Assembly: GCA_002392625.1 (NCBI GenBank)
Contig: DGHJ01000033.1
Span: forward strand, 191-9,194
Direction: 5' to 3'
DNA: 9,004 bases
DNA from: Oscillospiraceae bacterium UBA3851
GTDB taxonomy: Bacteria > Bacillota > Clostridia > Oscillospirales > Oscillospiraceae
Shown in pieces: positions 1 to 6,370 of this stretch (position 1 is the first letter of the stretch; the number at the start of each line of letters is the position of its first letter). The translations under genes and the position numbers were made by a program. The notes under the pieces were generated by a model. The model was not told where the DNA came from. It ran no database searches and was given only the letters and a program-made list of their open reading frames with translations.

Positions 1-443
1 AGCGCTACGACGTCCAGGCCTTCCTGACCAAGCCGGAGGATCACCCTGAGATCTCTTACTACGTGTTCGACAACATGGTGCCTGAGAAGCTGGGTCATCT
101 GATGGTCTATTATCGCCGCTGGAAGGATCAGATCGACCAGGTCATCACCACCTACGCCCTGCGCAAGCACAAGAACTCCAGGGAGATCCCCTATGAGGAG
201 TGCCGCCAGATGGTGCAGGATGACCTGAAGATCATGAAGAACCCCGCCAAGGAAGTCATCAACGAGTGGTCCGTGTATTACTTCCCCCACGTCTTCTCCG
301 ACGACTATGCCGCCGGCTGGTATGACAAGGTGGAGGCCATGCAGGGCAAGTACGACACCTATTATGCCGGTGAGGTCATGTCCTTCGGCGACATGGACGA
401 GACGGCCGAGTACTCCCGCGAGCTGGTGGATCGCTTCTTCTAA
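1..443 (+). CDS. Flavin amine-oxidase-like / NAD(P)-binding Rossmann oxidoreductase, C-terminal part (5' truncated)
   Basis: An open frame runs from the window edge (first complete codon at 3) to TAA at 441-443 and gives the last 146 residues of a longer protein. No start is visible; an internal GTG at 63 should not be taken as one. The end (YYAGEVMSFGDMDETAEYS, then a helix ending LVDRFF) resembles the C-terminal FAD-contacting strand and helix of amine-oxidase/protoporphyrinogen-oxidase-like flavoproteins, in which a Gly-rich turn touches the FAD pyrophosphate. A preceding YYFPHV segment and an Asp/Tyr-rich helix also suit that group. The N-terminal dinucleotide-binding motif lies outside the window, so the assignment rests on the tail only. 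The next gene is also a flavoprotein of the same broad fold, so the two may act on related substrates or as partners. A strong terminator follows 11 bases after the stop. Substrate unknown. Confidence 0.6.
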   Translation, partial: RYDVQAFLTKPEDHPEISYYVFDNMVPEKLGHLMVYYRRWKDQIDQVITTYALRKHKNSREIPYEECRQMVQDDLKIMKNPAKEVINEWSVYYFPHVFSDDYAAGWYDKVEAMQGKYDTYYAGEVMSFGDMDETAEYSRELVDRFF

Positions 444-454
444 GAGACGTGCAG

Positions 455-485
455 AAACGGGGGGCGCTTTCCGCCCCCCGTTTTT
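455..485 (+). terminator. Strong intrinsic terminator between two redox genes
   Basis: An 11-bp perfect stem, AACGGGGGGCG (456-466) with CGCCCCCCGTT (472-482), closes a 5-base loop (CTTTC). It runs into a tract of five T (481-485), and A455 can extend the stem by pairing with T483. It sits 11 bases after the stop of the truncated flavoprotein gene. The next ribosome binding site begins only a few bases after it, so it either ends the upstream transcript or acts as a partial, read-through terminator inside one operon. Confidence 0.92.
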
Positions 486-486
486 C

Positions 487-494
487 AGAAAGGA
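487..494 (+). promoter_or_regulatory. Ribosome binding site that sets the start at 504
   Basis: The AGAAAGGA stretch ends 9 bases before ATG 504. A TTG in the same frame at 498 is only 3 bases from this site, too close to be used, so the ATG is preferred. Confidence 0.7.
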
Positions 495-503
495 TAATTG
501 CCT

Positions 504-2033
504 ATGAAGTTTTATAAAGACCACTACGACGTCATTGTCATCGGCGGCGCACTGGCAGGCCTTTCGGCCGCGCTGATGCTGGCCGACAAGGGCAAGGATG
601 TGCTGGTGCTGGAGCGCCACAACCTGCCCGGCGGCCTGGCCACCAGCTACGTCCGGGGCGGCATTGAGATCGAGGCGACGCTCCACGAGATGATGTCCAT
701 CGGCTCTAAAGAGAACCGCCTGAAGGTGGGCAAGTTCTTTGACGATATGGGCGTGGATATTGATTGGCTGCGGGTGCCCGAGGCGTATCACGCCAGCCTG
801 CCGGGCCTGGAGGTCACGCTGCATCCCGGCCTGGAGACCTTTGCCAAGGAGGTGGACGCGGCGGTGCCCGGTACCTATGACAAGGTGCTGCGGCTTTTGA
901 AGCTGTGTGACACCGTGTTCAACAGTGTCAACGAGCTGTCCATCCACCCCATGAGCAAGGCCAAAATGCTGTTCAAGCACGAGGCGTTCGTCAAGACCGC
1001 CGGCTACTCCACCCAGGAGGTGCTGGATACCTTCGACCTGCCCCAGAAGGCGCTGGATCTGTTGGCCCCCTACTGGATCTACGTGGGCTCCGGCTTCAAG
1101 GAGCTGCCCTTCACCATCTACTCCGTGCTGATGGCGGACTATGTGGGATACGGCTCCTACATTCCCCGGAAGTTCTCCCACGAGATGAGCCTGAAGATGG
1201 CCGAGCGGGCCGAGGCCATGGGCGTTCAGATCGAGTACCGCCAGCACGTGGACAAAATTCTGGTGCGGGACGGGCAGGCCTGCGGCGTCCGCACTGCCCG
1301 CGGCGATGAGATCTACGCCGACTATGTGATCTGCTCGGCCTATCCCAACAAGGTCTATACATCCATGATCGAGCCGGCGGACGCCGTGCCCGCCGGGGCC
1401 ATCAAGATGGTCAACGGCCGCCGCCTGAGCCTGACGGCCTTCTCCGTGGTGATGATCCTGGACAAGAGCGCCGAGGAGCTGGGCATCAAGGATTACAGCG
1501 TGTTCCGGGGCGACACCATGGACACCGACAAGCTCTATGACGAGCTGAAGGGCCTCGGCCCCTATCGCTACCTCACCTGCATCTGCCACAATCTGGCCAA
1601 CCCCGACGCCACGCCCGCCGGCACCTGCTCCTACTCCATCACCACGCTGCCCCGTGTGGACGGATGGAAGACCGTATCCGCCGATGACTACGACCGGGTC
1701 AAGCATGAGGTGGCCCGGCAGATGATCGACTATATGAGCGAGTATCTGGGCTTCAACCTGCTGGACCACGTGCTGGAGATCGCCATCGAGACGCCTATGA
1801 CCGTGGCCCATTACACCGGCATGTGGAACGGCTGTATCTACGGCTACGCCCACACCATGGAGGATCACATCGTGGCCCGGCTCCAGACGGCGGAGGAGGA
1901 GAGCTTCATCCGCCACCTGGAGTTCTCCGGCGCCCATCAGATCAGCGGCGACGGCATGGGGCCCGCCGTGACCAACGGCCGCAAGGCGGCCAAGAACGTG
2001 CTTGACACCATGGCAAAGGAGGCGGCGAAATGA
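504..2033 (+). CDS. Phytoene-desaturase-type FAD-dependent oxidoreductase
   Basis: This is a 509-residue flavoprotein of the CrtI/phytoene dehydrogenase-like superfamily. Residues 8-40 form the N-terminal Rossmann unit (YDVIVIGGALAGLSAA, then VLVLER, whose Glu should bind the FAD ribose), followed by LPGGLATS, the usual Gly-Gly loop. The C-terminal motif ISGDGMGPAVTNGRKAA (about 480-496) is the second FAD-binding segment. The length of about 500 residues is normal for the family. The middle Gly of the GxGxxG motif is Ala (G14-G15-A16-L17-A18-G19). Members catalyse desaturation, saturation or isomerisation of hydrophobic substrates, but no other carotenoid genes are present, so a carotenoid role is not supported. 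It follows a strong terminator and has little room for its own promoter. Its stop overlaps the next start (ATGA), implying coupled translation with the reductase, which may be its electron partner. The substrate is unknown. Confidence 0.8.
   Translation: MKFYKDHYDVIVIGGALAGLSAALMLADKGKDVLVLERHNLPGGLATSYVRGGIEIEATLHEMMSIGSKENRLKVGKFFDDMGVDIDWLRVPEAYHASLPGLEVTLHPGLETFAKEVDAAVPGTYDKVLRLLKLCDTVFNSVNELSIHPMSKAKMLFKHEAFVKTAGYSTQEVLDTFDLPQKALDLLAPYWIYVGSGFKELPFTIYSVLMADYVGYGSYIPRKFSHEMSLKMAERAEAMGVQIEYRQHVDKILVRDGQACGVRTARGDEIYADYVICSAYPNKVYTSMIEPADAVPAGAIKMVNGRRLSLTAFSVVMILDKSAEELGIKDYSVFRGDTMDTDKLYDELKGLGPYRYLTCICHNLANPDATPAGTCSYSITTLPRVDGWKTVSADDYDRVKHEVARQMIDYMSEYLGFNLLDHVLEIAIETPMTVAHYTGMWNGCIYGYAHTMEDHIVARLQTAEEESFIRHLEFSGAHQISGDGMGPAVTNGRKAAKNVLDTMAKEAAK
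2015..2022 (+). promoter_or_regulatory. Ribosome binding site inside the end of the upstream gene
   Basis: AAAGGAGG lies within the last codons of the phytoene-desaturase-like gene, 7 bases before ATG 2030. Together with the ATGA stop/start overlap (2030-2033) it supports efficient, coupled initiation of the reductase. Confidence 0.8.
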
Positions 2034-3214
2034 AGGTAAAAGGCTTTATCAAGGATGTTGGCGGCGCTTCCCGCGTCACCAAGGCCCGTCTCCGGGCGTT
2101 TGAGACCGCATCCGCCCAGCCTGTCCGTGAGGATCCCATCGGCGACGTGGCCAGGGAGTGGCATCCCGGCAAGCTGGATCTGGTGGTCACGCAGATCCGC
2201 TTTGCCTCCAAAACCGCCAAGACGATCCGGTTTGAGAAGGTGGGAGGCGGCAAGCTCCCGCCCTTCTATGCCGGTCAGTTCATGGTGCTGGACTTTCCCA
2301 TGGGCGAAAGCCTGATCTCCCGCCCCTATTCCATCTCCTCCGCGCCGTGGCAGGCAAGGCTGGAAAAGGGCTTTGTGGAGATCACCGTTCGCCGCTCCAA
2401 GGGCGACGGCTTCATCTGCGACTATATCAACGACAGCGTCAAGGTGGGGGACACCTTCCGGGGTCTCATCGGCTGCGGTCAGTTCTACTATGAGCCGCTG
2501 CGCGACGCCAAGCACGTGGTGGCCCTGGCCGGCGGCGTAGGCATCACGCCCTTTGCCTCCATGGCCCGCGAGGTGGCCAACGGCACGCTGGACATGGACC
2601 TCACTATTCTTTACGGCTCCGTCTCCTCCGACGACATCACGCTGAAGGACGAGCTGGCCGCCCTGGAGGGCGAGCACGTCCACGTGGTCCACGTCCTCTC
2701 CGGTGACGAGCCGGACTGGCAGGGCGAAAAGGGCTTTCTGACCGCCGAGCTGATCCGGAAGTACTCCGCGCCGGACACCACCTACTTCATCTGCGGCCCC
2801 CAGGTGATGTACCGCTTCCTCCACGGGGAGCTCGCCAAGCTGGAGATCCCCCAGCGCCGTGTGCGCTTTGAGGTATTCGGTCAGGCAAAGGATATCACCG
2901 CCTTCCCCGGCTATCCCATGGCGTGCAAGGACCAGACCTATCAGCTCACCGTTGTCCGGGGCATCCACGAGGATGTGATCCCCGCCAAGGCCACGGAGAG
3001 CCTGGTGGTGGCGCTGGAGCGGGCCGGCATCCGCATCGAGACCGGCTGCCGCAGCGGCGAATGCGGCTTCTGCCGCACCAAGGTCCTCTCCGGCAGCGTC
3101 TACATCTGCCCGGAGAACGACGGACGCCGCGGCGCCGACCGCGATTTCGGCTACGTGCACGCCTGCGCCGCCTATCCCACCGGCGACGTGAAGATCAGGA
3201 TCCCCATTCAGTGA
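2030..3214 (+). CDS. Ferredoxin reductase-type FAD/NAD(P)H oxidoreductase with C-terminal 2Fe-2S domain
   Basis: This 394-residue protein has a clear three-part layout. Residues 1-48 are a basic N-terminal extension that I do not recognise. Residues 49-155 form a ferredoxin-NADP-reductase-like FAD barrel with the RPYS motif (98-101). Residues 160-285 form the nucleotide-binding domain, with GGVGITPF (168-175) and FICGPQVM (253-260). Residues 300-394 form a plant-type 2Fe-2S ferredoxin domain with ligands Cys340, Cys345, Cys348 and Cys379 (C-x4-C-x2-C-x30-C). By family knowledge such proteins (Hcr, phenol hydroxylase reductase and similar) move electrons from NAD(P)H through FAD to the 2Fe-2S cluster and on to a partner, or in reverse. 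The ATGA overlap with the upstream flavoprotein points to that protein as partner; this is inference. It is soluble, with no membrane segment seen. NADH versus NADPH preference cannot be told by eye. Confidence 0.9.
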   Translation: MKVKGFIKDVGGASRVTKARLRAFETASAQPVREDPIGDVAREWHPGKLDLVVTQIRFASKTAKTIRFEKVGGGKLPPFYAGQFMVLDFPMGESLISRPYSISSAPWQARLEKGFVEITVRRSKGDGFICDYINDSVKVGDTFRGLIGCGQFYYEPLRDAKHVVALAGGVGITPFASMAREVANGTLDMDLTILYGSVSSDDITLKDELAALEGEHVHVVHVLSGDEPDWQGEKGFLTAELIRKYSAPDTTYFICGPQVMYRFLHGELAKLEIPQRRVRFEVFGQAKDITAFPGYPMACKDQTYQLTVVRGIHEDVIPAKATESLVVALERAGIRIETGCRSGECGFCRTKVLSGSVYICPENDGRRGADRDFGYVHACAAYPTGDVKIRIPIQ

Positions 3215-3218
3215 GACC

Positions 3219-3234
3219 GTCTGCTTCGGCGGAC
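3219..3234 (+). other. UUCG-capped hairpin in the intergenic gap
   Basis: GTCTGC-TTCG-GCGGAC folds into a 6-bp stem (one G-U pair) capped by the very stable cUUCGg tetraloop. It starts 5 bases after the reductase stop and has no T tract, so it is not an intrinsic terminator. It could be an mRNA stability or processing element, or a chance hairpin in GC-rich DNA. Confidence 0.4.
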
Positions 3235-3268
3235 CACCTCCATACAGGAAAGATGAGGAAGATTTGGC

Positions 3269-6082
3269 ATGGTAAAGGAAGTCAATCCGAGAATACACGT
3301 AAACGAGCGGGACTATCCCGTGACGGATCACCACTGCAGTGATCCGGAAAAGAAGAAGCTGGTCATGAAGCTGGCCCGCATGATCACGGACAACATTCCC
3401 CGGAAGCTGCCGGGCGGGATGAAGGAAAACCACATGGATTTCTGGATCCTGGACCGGCTGCTGACCAAGGAAGAGGTCCGCTTCATGCTCAGCTTCAAGA
3501 AACGCCGCTTCGGCCTGACCACCGCCGAGCTGGCGCAGCGCAACAACATGAGCGACCAGGAGGCTCAGAAGATCATCGACCACCTGCTGTGGATCGGCAT
3601 CCTGGAGCAAAACCGGGACAACGCCGACCAGCACATCCAGTACTGGATCCCCAAGTGGGTGGTGGGCTCCGGCGAATACATGGTGGAGCACCCCACCCTG
3701 CCCGACGAGCACCCTGAGGTGGCCACCATGTTCAACCTGGCCCCTCAGGAGCCTCTGGAGCTGGCCGCCAAGCTGGTGCCTCCCGGCGGCGCCGGCATCG
3801 GCATGCACGTGATCCCCGTGGAGCAGGCCATCAACGGCGCCTCCCAGTCGGTCAGCGTGGAGCACCTGAGCCACTGGCTGCAGAAATATGACAAGTTCTG
3901 CACCATGGTCTGTGCCTGCCGCAAGGCCCAGCGCATCCGCGGCGAGGGCGTGGGCGATATCGAGGGCTACATGTGCATCGGCCTGGGCGACATCGCGGAG
4001 TTCCTGGTGGAGTCCGGCAAGGACGCCCATTACATCACCCGCGAGGAGGCCATGGAGATCATCCAGCGGGCCGAGCGCAAGGGCTACGTCCATCAGATCA
4101 CCAATCTGGACGGCCCGGACCGCATCGTGGGCATCTGCAACTGCTCGCCGGGCAGCTGCTACGGCCTGCGCACCTCTCAGCTGTTCAATACCCCCAACAT
4201 GTCCCGCTCCGCCTACCGCGCCCATGTGGACGCCACCAAGTGCGTGGCCTGCGGCAAGTGTGTGGAGGTCTGCCCCGCCGGCGCCGCCAGACTGGGCCAA
4301 AAGCTCTGCCGCAAGGACGGCTCCAAGGTCATGTACCCCATGCACGACCTGCCGGACGACAATGTATGGGGTCAGGACCGCTGGGATCCCGACTACCGGG
4401 ATCACAACAAGCTCAACTGCTATGACACCGGTACCTCTCCGTGCAAAACGGCCTGCCCGGCCCATCTGGCCGTACAGGGCTACATTCAGATGGCCGCCGA
4501 GGGCCGCTATGACGAGGCCATCCGCCTCATCCGCCAGGACAACCCCTTCCCCGCTGTCTGCGGCGCTATCTGCAACCGCCGCTGCGAGGACCGCTGCACC
4601 CGCGGCACCATCGATAAGCCCGTGGCCATCGACGAGATCAAGAAGTTCCTGGCCCAGTGGGAGCTGCGGAACCCCTCCGACTACGTGCCCGTCTGTGAGA
4701 ACATGGACGGCAAGCAGTGGGACGACTGCAAGATCGCCATCATCGGCGCCGGCCCTGCCGGTCTCAGCGCCGCCTATTATCTGCGGCAGGAGGGATATCC
4801 CGTCACGGTGTTCGAGAGGGAGCAGCGCCCCGGCGGCATGATGATGAACGGCATCCCCAACTTCCGGTTGGAAAAAAAGGTCATCGAGGGTGAGATCGAT
4901 ATCATCCGCCGGATGGGCGCCGAGATCCGCTGCGGTGTGGATGTGGGCAAGGATATTACCCTGGATCAGCTGCGCAAGCAGGGCTATAAGGCGTTCTTCC
5001 TTGCCACCGGCCTGCAGAGCGGCGGCAAGCTGGGCATCCCCGGCGAGGAAGCTGCGGGCGTCATCCCCGGCATCGAATTCTCCCGCCGCATCACCCAGGA
5101 TCCCTCTGTGAAGCTCAGCGGCAACGTGGTGGTCATCGGCGGCGGCAACATTGCTGCCGATATTGCCCGGACCGCCGTCCGCGCCGGCGCGGCCAGAGTG
5201 GACCTGTACTGCCTGGAGAGCTATGACGAGATGCCCATGGGGCCCGACGACCGCGCTGAGGTCCAGGAGGACGGCGTCACCATCCACGCCGGCTGGGGCC
5301 AGACCGAGATCCTGACGGAGAACGGCCGGTGCACCGGCATCCGCTTCCGCAAGTGCCTGTCCGTCAGGAACGCCGAGGGCCGCTTCGATCCCAGGTTCGA
5401 CGATAGCGATACCACGGAGGCAGCCTGTACCACCGTGCTCTACTGTATCGGCCAGAAGCCCGACTGGGGCAAGCTGCTGGAGGGCAGCCGGGTGGAATTC
5501 AACCGGAACGGCACTGCCAAGGCTGACCCAGTAACGCTGCAGACGGCAGAGCCCGACGTCTTCGTGGGCGGCGATGCATACACCGGACAGAAGTTTGTTA
5601 TCGACGCCATCGCCGCCGGCCGTGAGGCCGCCGTGTCCATTAACCGCTTTGTCCATCCCGGCCAGTCCCTGACCCTGGGCCGCGATCTGCGGACCTTTAT
5701 TGAGCTGGACCGGGACGACATCCGTGTGGAGAGCTATGACAATGCCCAGCGCCAGATGCCCGGCATGAAGCCCGGCGAGGCTATCGCCACCTTCGATGAT
5801 CTGCGCCTGCCGCTGACGGAGGAGCAGGTGAAGGTGGAGGCCGGGCGCTGCCTCAAGTGCGGCGCTACCACGGTGGACCTGAACCAGTGCGTCGGCTGCG
5901 GCCTGTGCACCACCCGCTGCCAGTTTGACGCCATCCATCTCTCCCGCGACATCCCCGCCGCCAGCGACATGCACACGGCCGAGGAGATGATGGACGTGGT
6001 GAAGCCCTATCTTGTCAAGCGCGGCATGAAGATCCTGAAGAAGAAGATCACCGGCAAGTCGGACTATCCCACCATGCAGTAA
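3269..6082 (+). CDS. Large multi-domain Fe-S/FAD oxidoreductase: winged-helix-like region, Cys-rich domain, 4Fe-4S, GltD-like NAD(P)H:FAD unit, C-terminal ferredoxin site
   Basis: This 937-residue protein starts at ATG 3269, with GAGGAAG (3255-3261) as ribosome binding site. Residues 60-130 look like a winged helix (TTAELAQRNNMSDQEAQKII, then an aromatic wing). Residues 205-300 form a Cys-rich domain (Cys211, 215, 217, 236, 290, 292, 297). A 4Fe-4S site follows at Cys325/328/331/335 (CVACGKCVEVCP). Residues 384-460 match the Fe-S N-terminal domain of glutamate synthase small subunit and dihydropyrimidine dehydrogenase (Cys384, 392, 396, 431, 435, 439, 443). Residues 488-800 are GltD-like: FAD motif GAGPAG (493-498), NAD(P)H motif GGGNIAADIA (624-633) and closing GGDAYTG (768-774). 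The C-terminal site is CVGCGLCTTRC (874-884), with CLKC (861-864) just before it. The family passes electrons between NAD(P)H, FAD and ferredoxin-like clusters in the cytoplasm. A terminator follows, so it ends this gene group. True partner and substrate are unknown; it is not a simple glutamate synthase subunit, as no large subunit is seen. Confidence 0.88.
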   Translation: MVKEVNPRIHVNERDYPVTDHHCSDPEKKKLVMKLARMITDNIPRKLPGGMKENHMDFWILDRLLTKEEVRFMLSFKKRRFGLTTAELAQRNNMSDQEAQKIIDHLLWIGILEQNRDNADQHIQYWIPKWVVGSGEYMVEHPTLPDEHPEVATMFNLAPQEPLELAAKLVPPGGAGIGMHVIPVEQAINGASQSVSVEHLSHWLQKYDKFCTMVCACRKAQRIRGEGVGDIEGYMCIGLGDIAEFLVESGKDAHYITREEAMEIIQRAERKGYVHQITNLDGPDRIVGICNCSPGSCYGLRTSQLFNTPNMSRSAYRAHVDATKCVACGKCVEVCPAGAARLGQKLCRKDGSKVMYPMHDLPDDNVWGQDRWDPDYRDHNKLNCYDTGTSPCKTACPAHLAVQGYIQMAAEGRYDEAIRLIRQDNPFPAVCGAICNRRCEDRCTRGTIDKPVAIDEIKKFLAQWELRNPSDYVPVCENMDGKQWDDCKIAIIGAGPAGLSAAYYLRQEGYPVTVFEREQRPGGMMMNGIPNFRLEKKVIEGEIDIIRRMGAEIRCGVDVGKDITLDQLRKQGYKAFFLATGLQSGGKLGIPGEEAAGVIPGIEFSRRITQDPSVKLSGNVVVIGGGNIAADIARTAVRAGAARVDLYCLESYDEMPMGPDDRAEVQEDGVTIHAGWGQTEILTENGRCTGIRFRKCLSVRNAEGRFDPRFDDSDTTEAACTTVLYCIGQKPDWGKLLEGSRVEFNRNGTAKADPVTLQTAEPDVFVGGDAYTGQKFVIDAIAAGREAAVSINRFVHPGQSLTLGRDLRTFIELDRDDIRVESYDNAQRQMPGMKPGEAIATFDDLRLPLTEEQVKVEAGRCLKCGATTVDLNQCVGCGLCTTRCQFDAIHLSRDIPAASDMHTAEEMMDVVKPYLVKRGMKILKKKITGKSDYPTMQ

Positions 6083-6133
6083 CGGCAGCGGACTCAATAC
6101 AGTTGCGGATCCGCCATAATACGGCCACGTTTT

Positions 6134-6175
6134 GGCAGCCCGTCCCGGCGTTTTCCGGGGCGGGCTGCCTGTTTT
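6134..6175 (+). terminator. Intrinsic terminator closing the redox gene cluster
   Basis: A 15-bp stem, GGCAGCCCGTCCCGG (6134-6148) with CCGGGGCGGGCTGCC (6155-6169), contains one G-U pair and closes a CGTTTT loop. TGTTTT follows at 6170-6175. It lies 51 bases after the stop of the large Fe-S/FAD gene. The opposite strand lacks a T tract after the stem, so the direction is +. Confidence 0.88.
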
Positions 6176-6276
6176 GCATCCTGCCGCCTGTCAAGAAGCT
6201 GCTCAGGGTGAAGGGAGTGGGGGAGACGTATTTCGGAAAAGCAATATAAAATCACAAAAAACTTGCCCGCAGTGTA

Positions 6277-6305
6277 TTGACAAAGTGCCATGGCGCCGGT
6301 ATAAT
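6277..6305 (+). promoter_or_regulatory. Consensus sigma-70-type promoter for the transketolase operon
   Basis: TTGACA (6277-6282) and TATAAT (6300-6305) are both exact consensus hexamers, separated by the optimal 17 bases. The predicted transcription start is near 6312, giving a leader of about 60 bases before ATG 6371. The A-rich DNA upstream (about 6237-6262, including six A at 6256-6261, near -51 to -56) could act as an UP element. A terminator upstream isolates it from the redox cluster. Such a strong core promoter usually needs a repressor to be controlled, which fits the inverted repeat just downstream. Confidence 0.92.
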
Positions 6306-6311
6306 TTCTTT

Positions 6312-6326
6312 AGTTGTATGACAACT
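6312..6326 (+). promoter_or_regulatory. Probable repressor operator (inverted repeat AGTTGT-ATG-ACAACT)
   Basis: A perfect 6-bp inverted repeat with a 3-base centre begins at the predicted transcription start of the consensus promoter. One more outward pair matches on DNA only beyond a mismatch (T6310 with A6328). The spacing and the TTGT...ACAA core resemble operators of GntR-family (FadR-subfamily) repressors, which often control sugar-acid genes; the family assignment is inference. No regulator gene is in the window. A related half-site, TAACAAC, follows at 6333-6339. Confidence 0.7.
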
Positions 6327-6370
6327 GACAGCTAACAACAGACCGATTATTACATCAAGGAGGCGTAATC

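Noticed and set aside
360..365. TATTAT as a possible -10 box inside the first gene, which could drive the genes after the terminator
   Set aside because: No -35-like hexamer stands 16-18 bases upstream, and transcripts from it would still meet the terminator.
493..498. GATAAT resembling a -10 box just before ATG 504
   Set aside because: There is no -35 box at the proper distance (the spot is the terminator stem), and a start there would leave almost no leader. It is better read as part of the ribosome binding region.
504..2033. Carotenoid biosynthesis role for the phytoene-desaturase-like protein
   Set aside because: No phytoene synthase or other carotenoid gene is present, and the superfamily includes many enzymes with other substrates.
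3269..6082. Glutamate synthase small subunit
   Set aside because: The core is GltD-like, but the protein is about twice the usual length, has extra Fe-S domains at both ends, and has no large subunit gene beside it.
1937..6097. A 4.1-kb stop-free frame on the minus strand (1386 codons) opposite the redox genes
   Set aside because: It lies opposite three well-supported + strand genes. Its product is a low-complexity mix rich in Leu, Ala, Gly, His and Val, as expected from the complement of GC-rich codons. No motif is recognisable.
6105..6114. Palindrome GCGGATCCGC after the large Fe-S/FAD gene
   Set aside because: It is too short and has no loop or T tract. It is probably chance in GC-rich DNA next to the real terminator.
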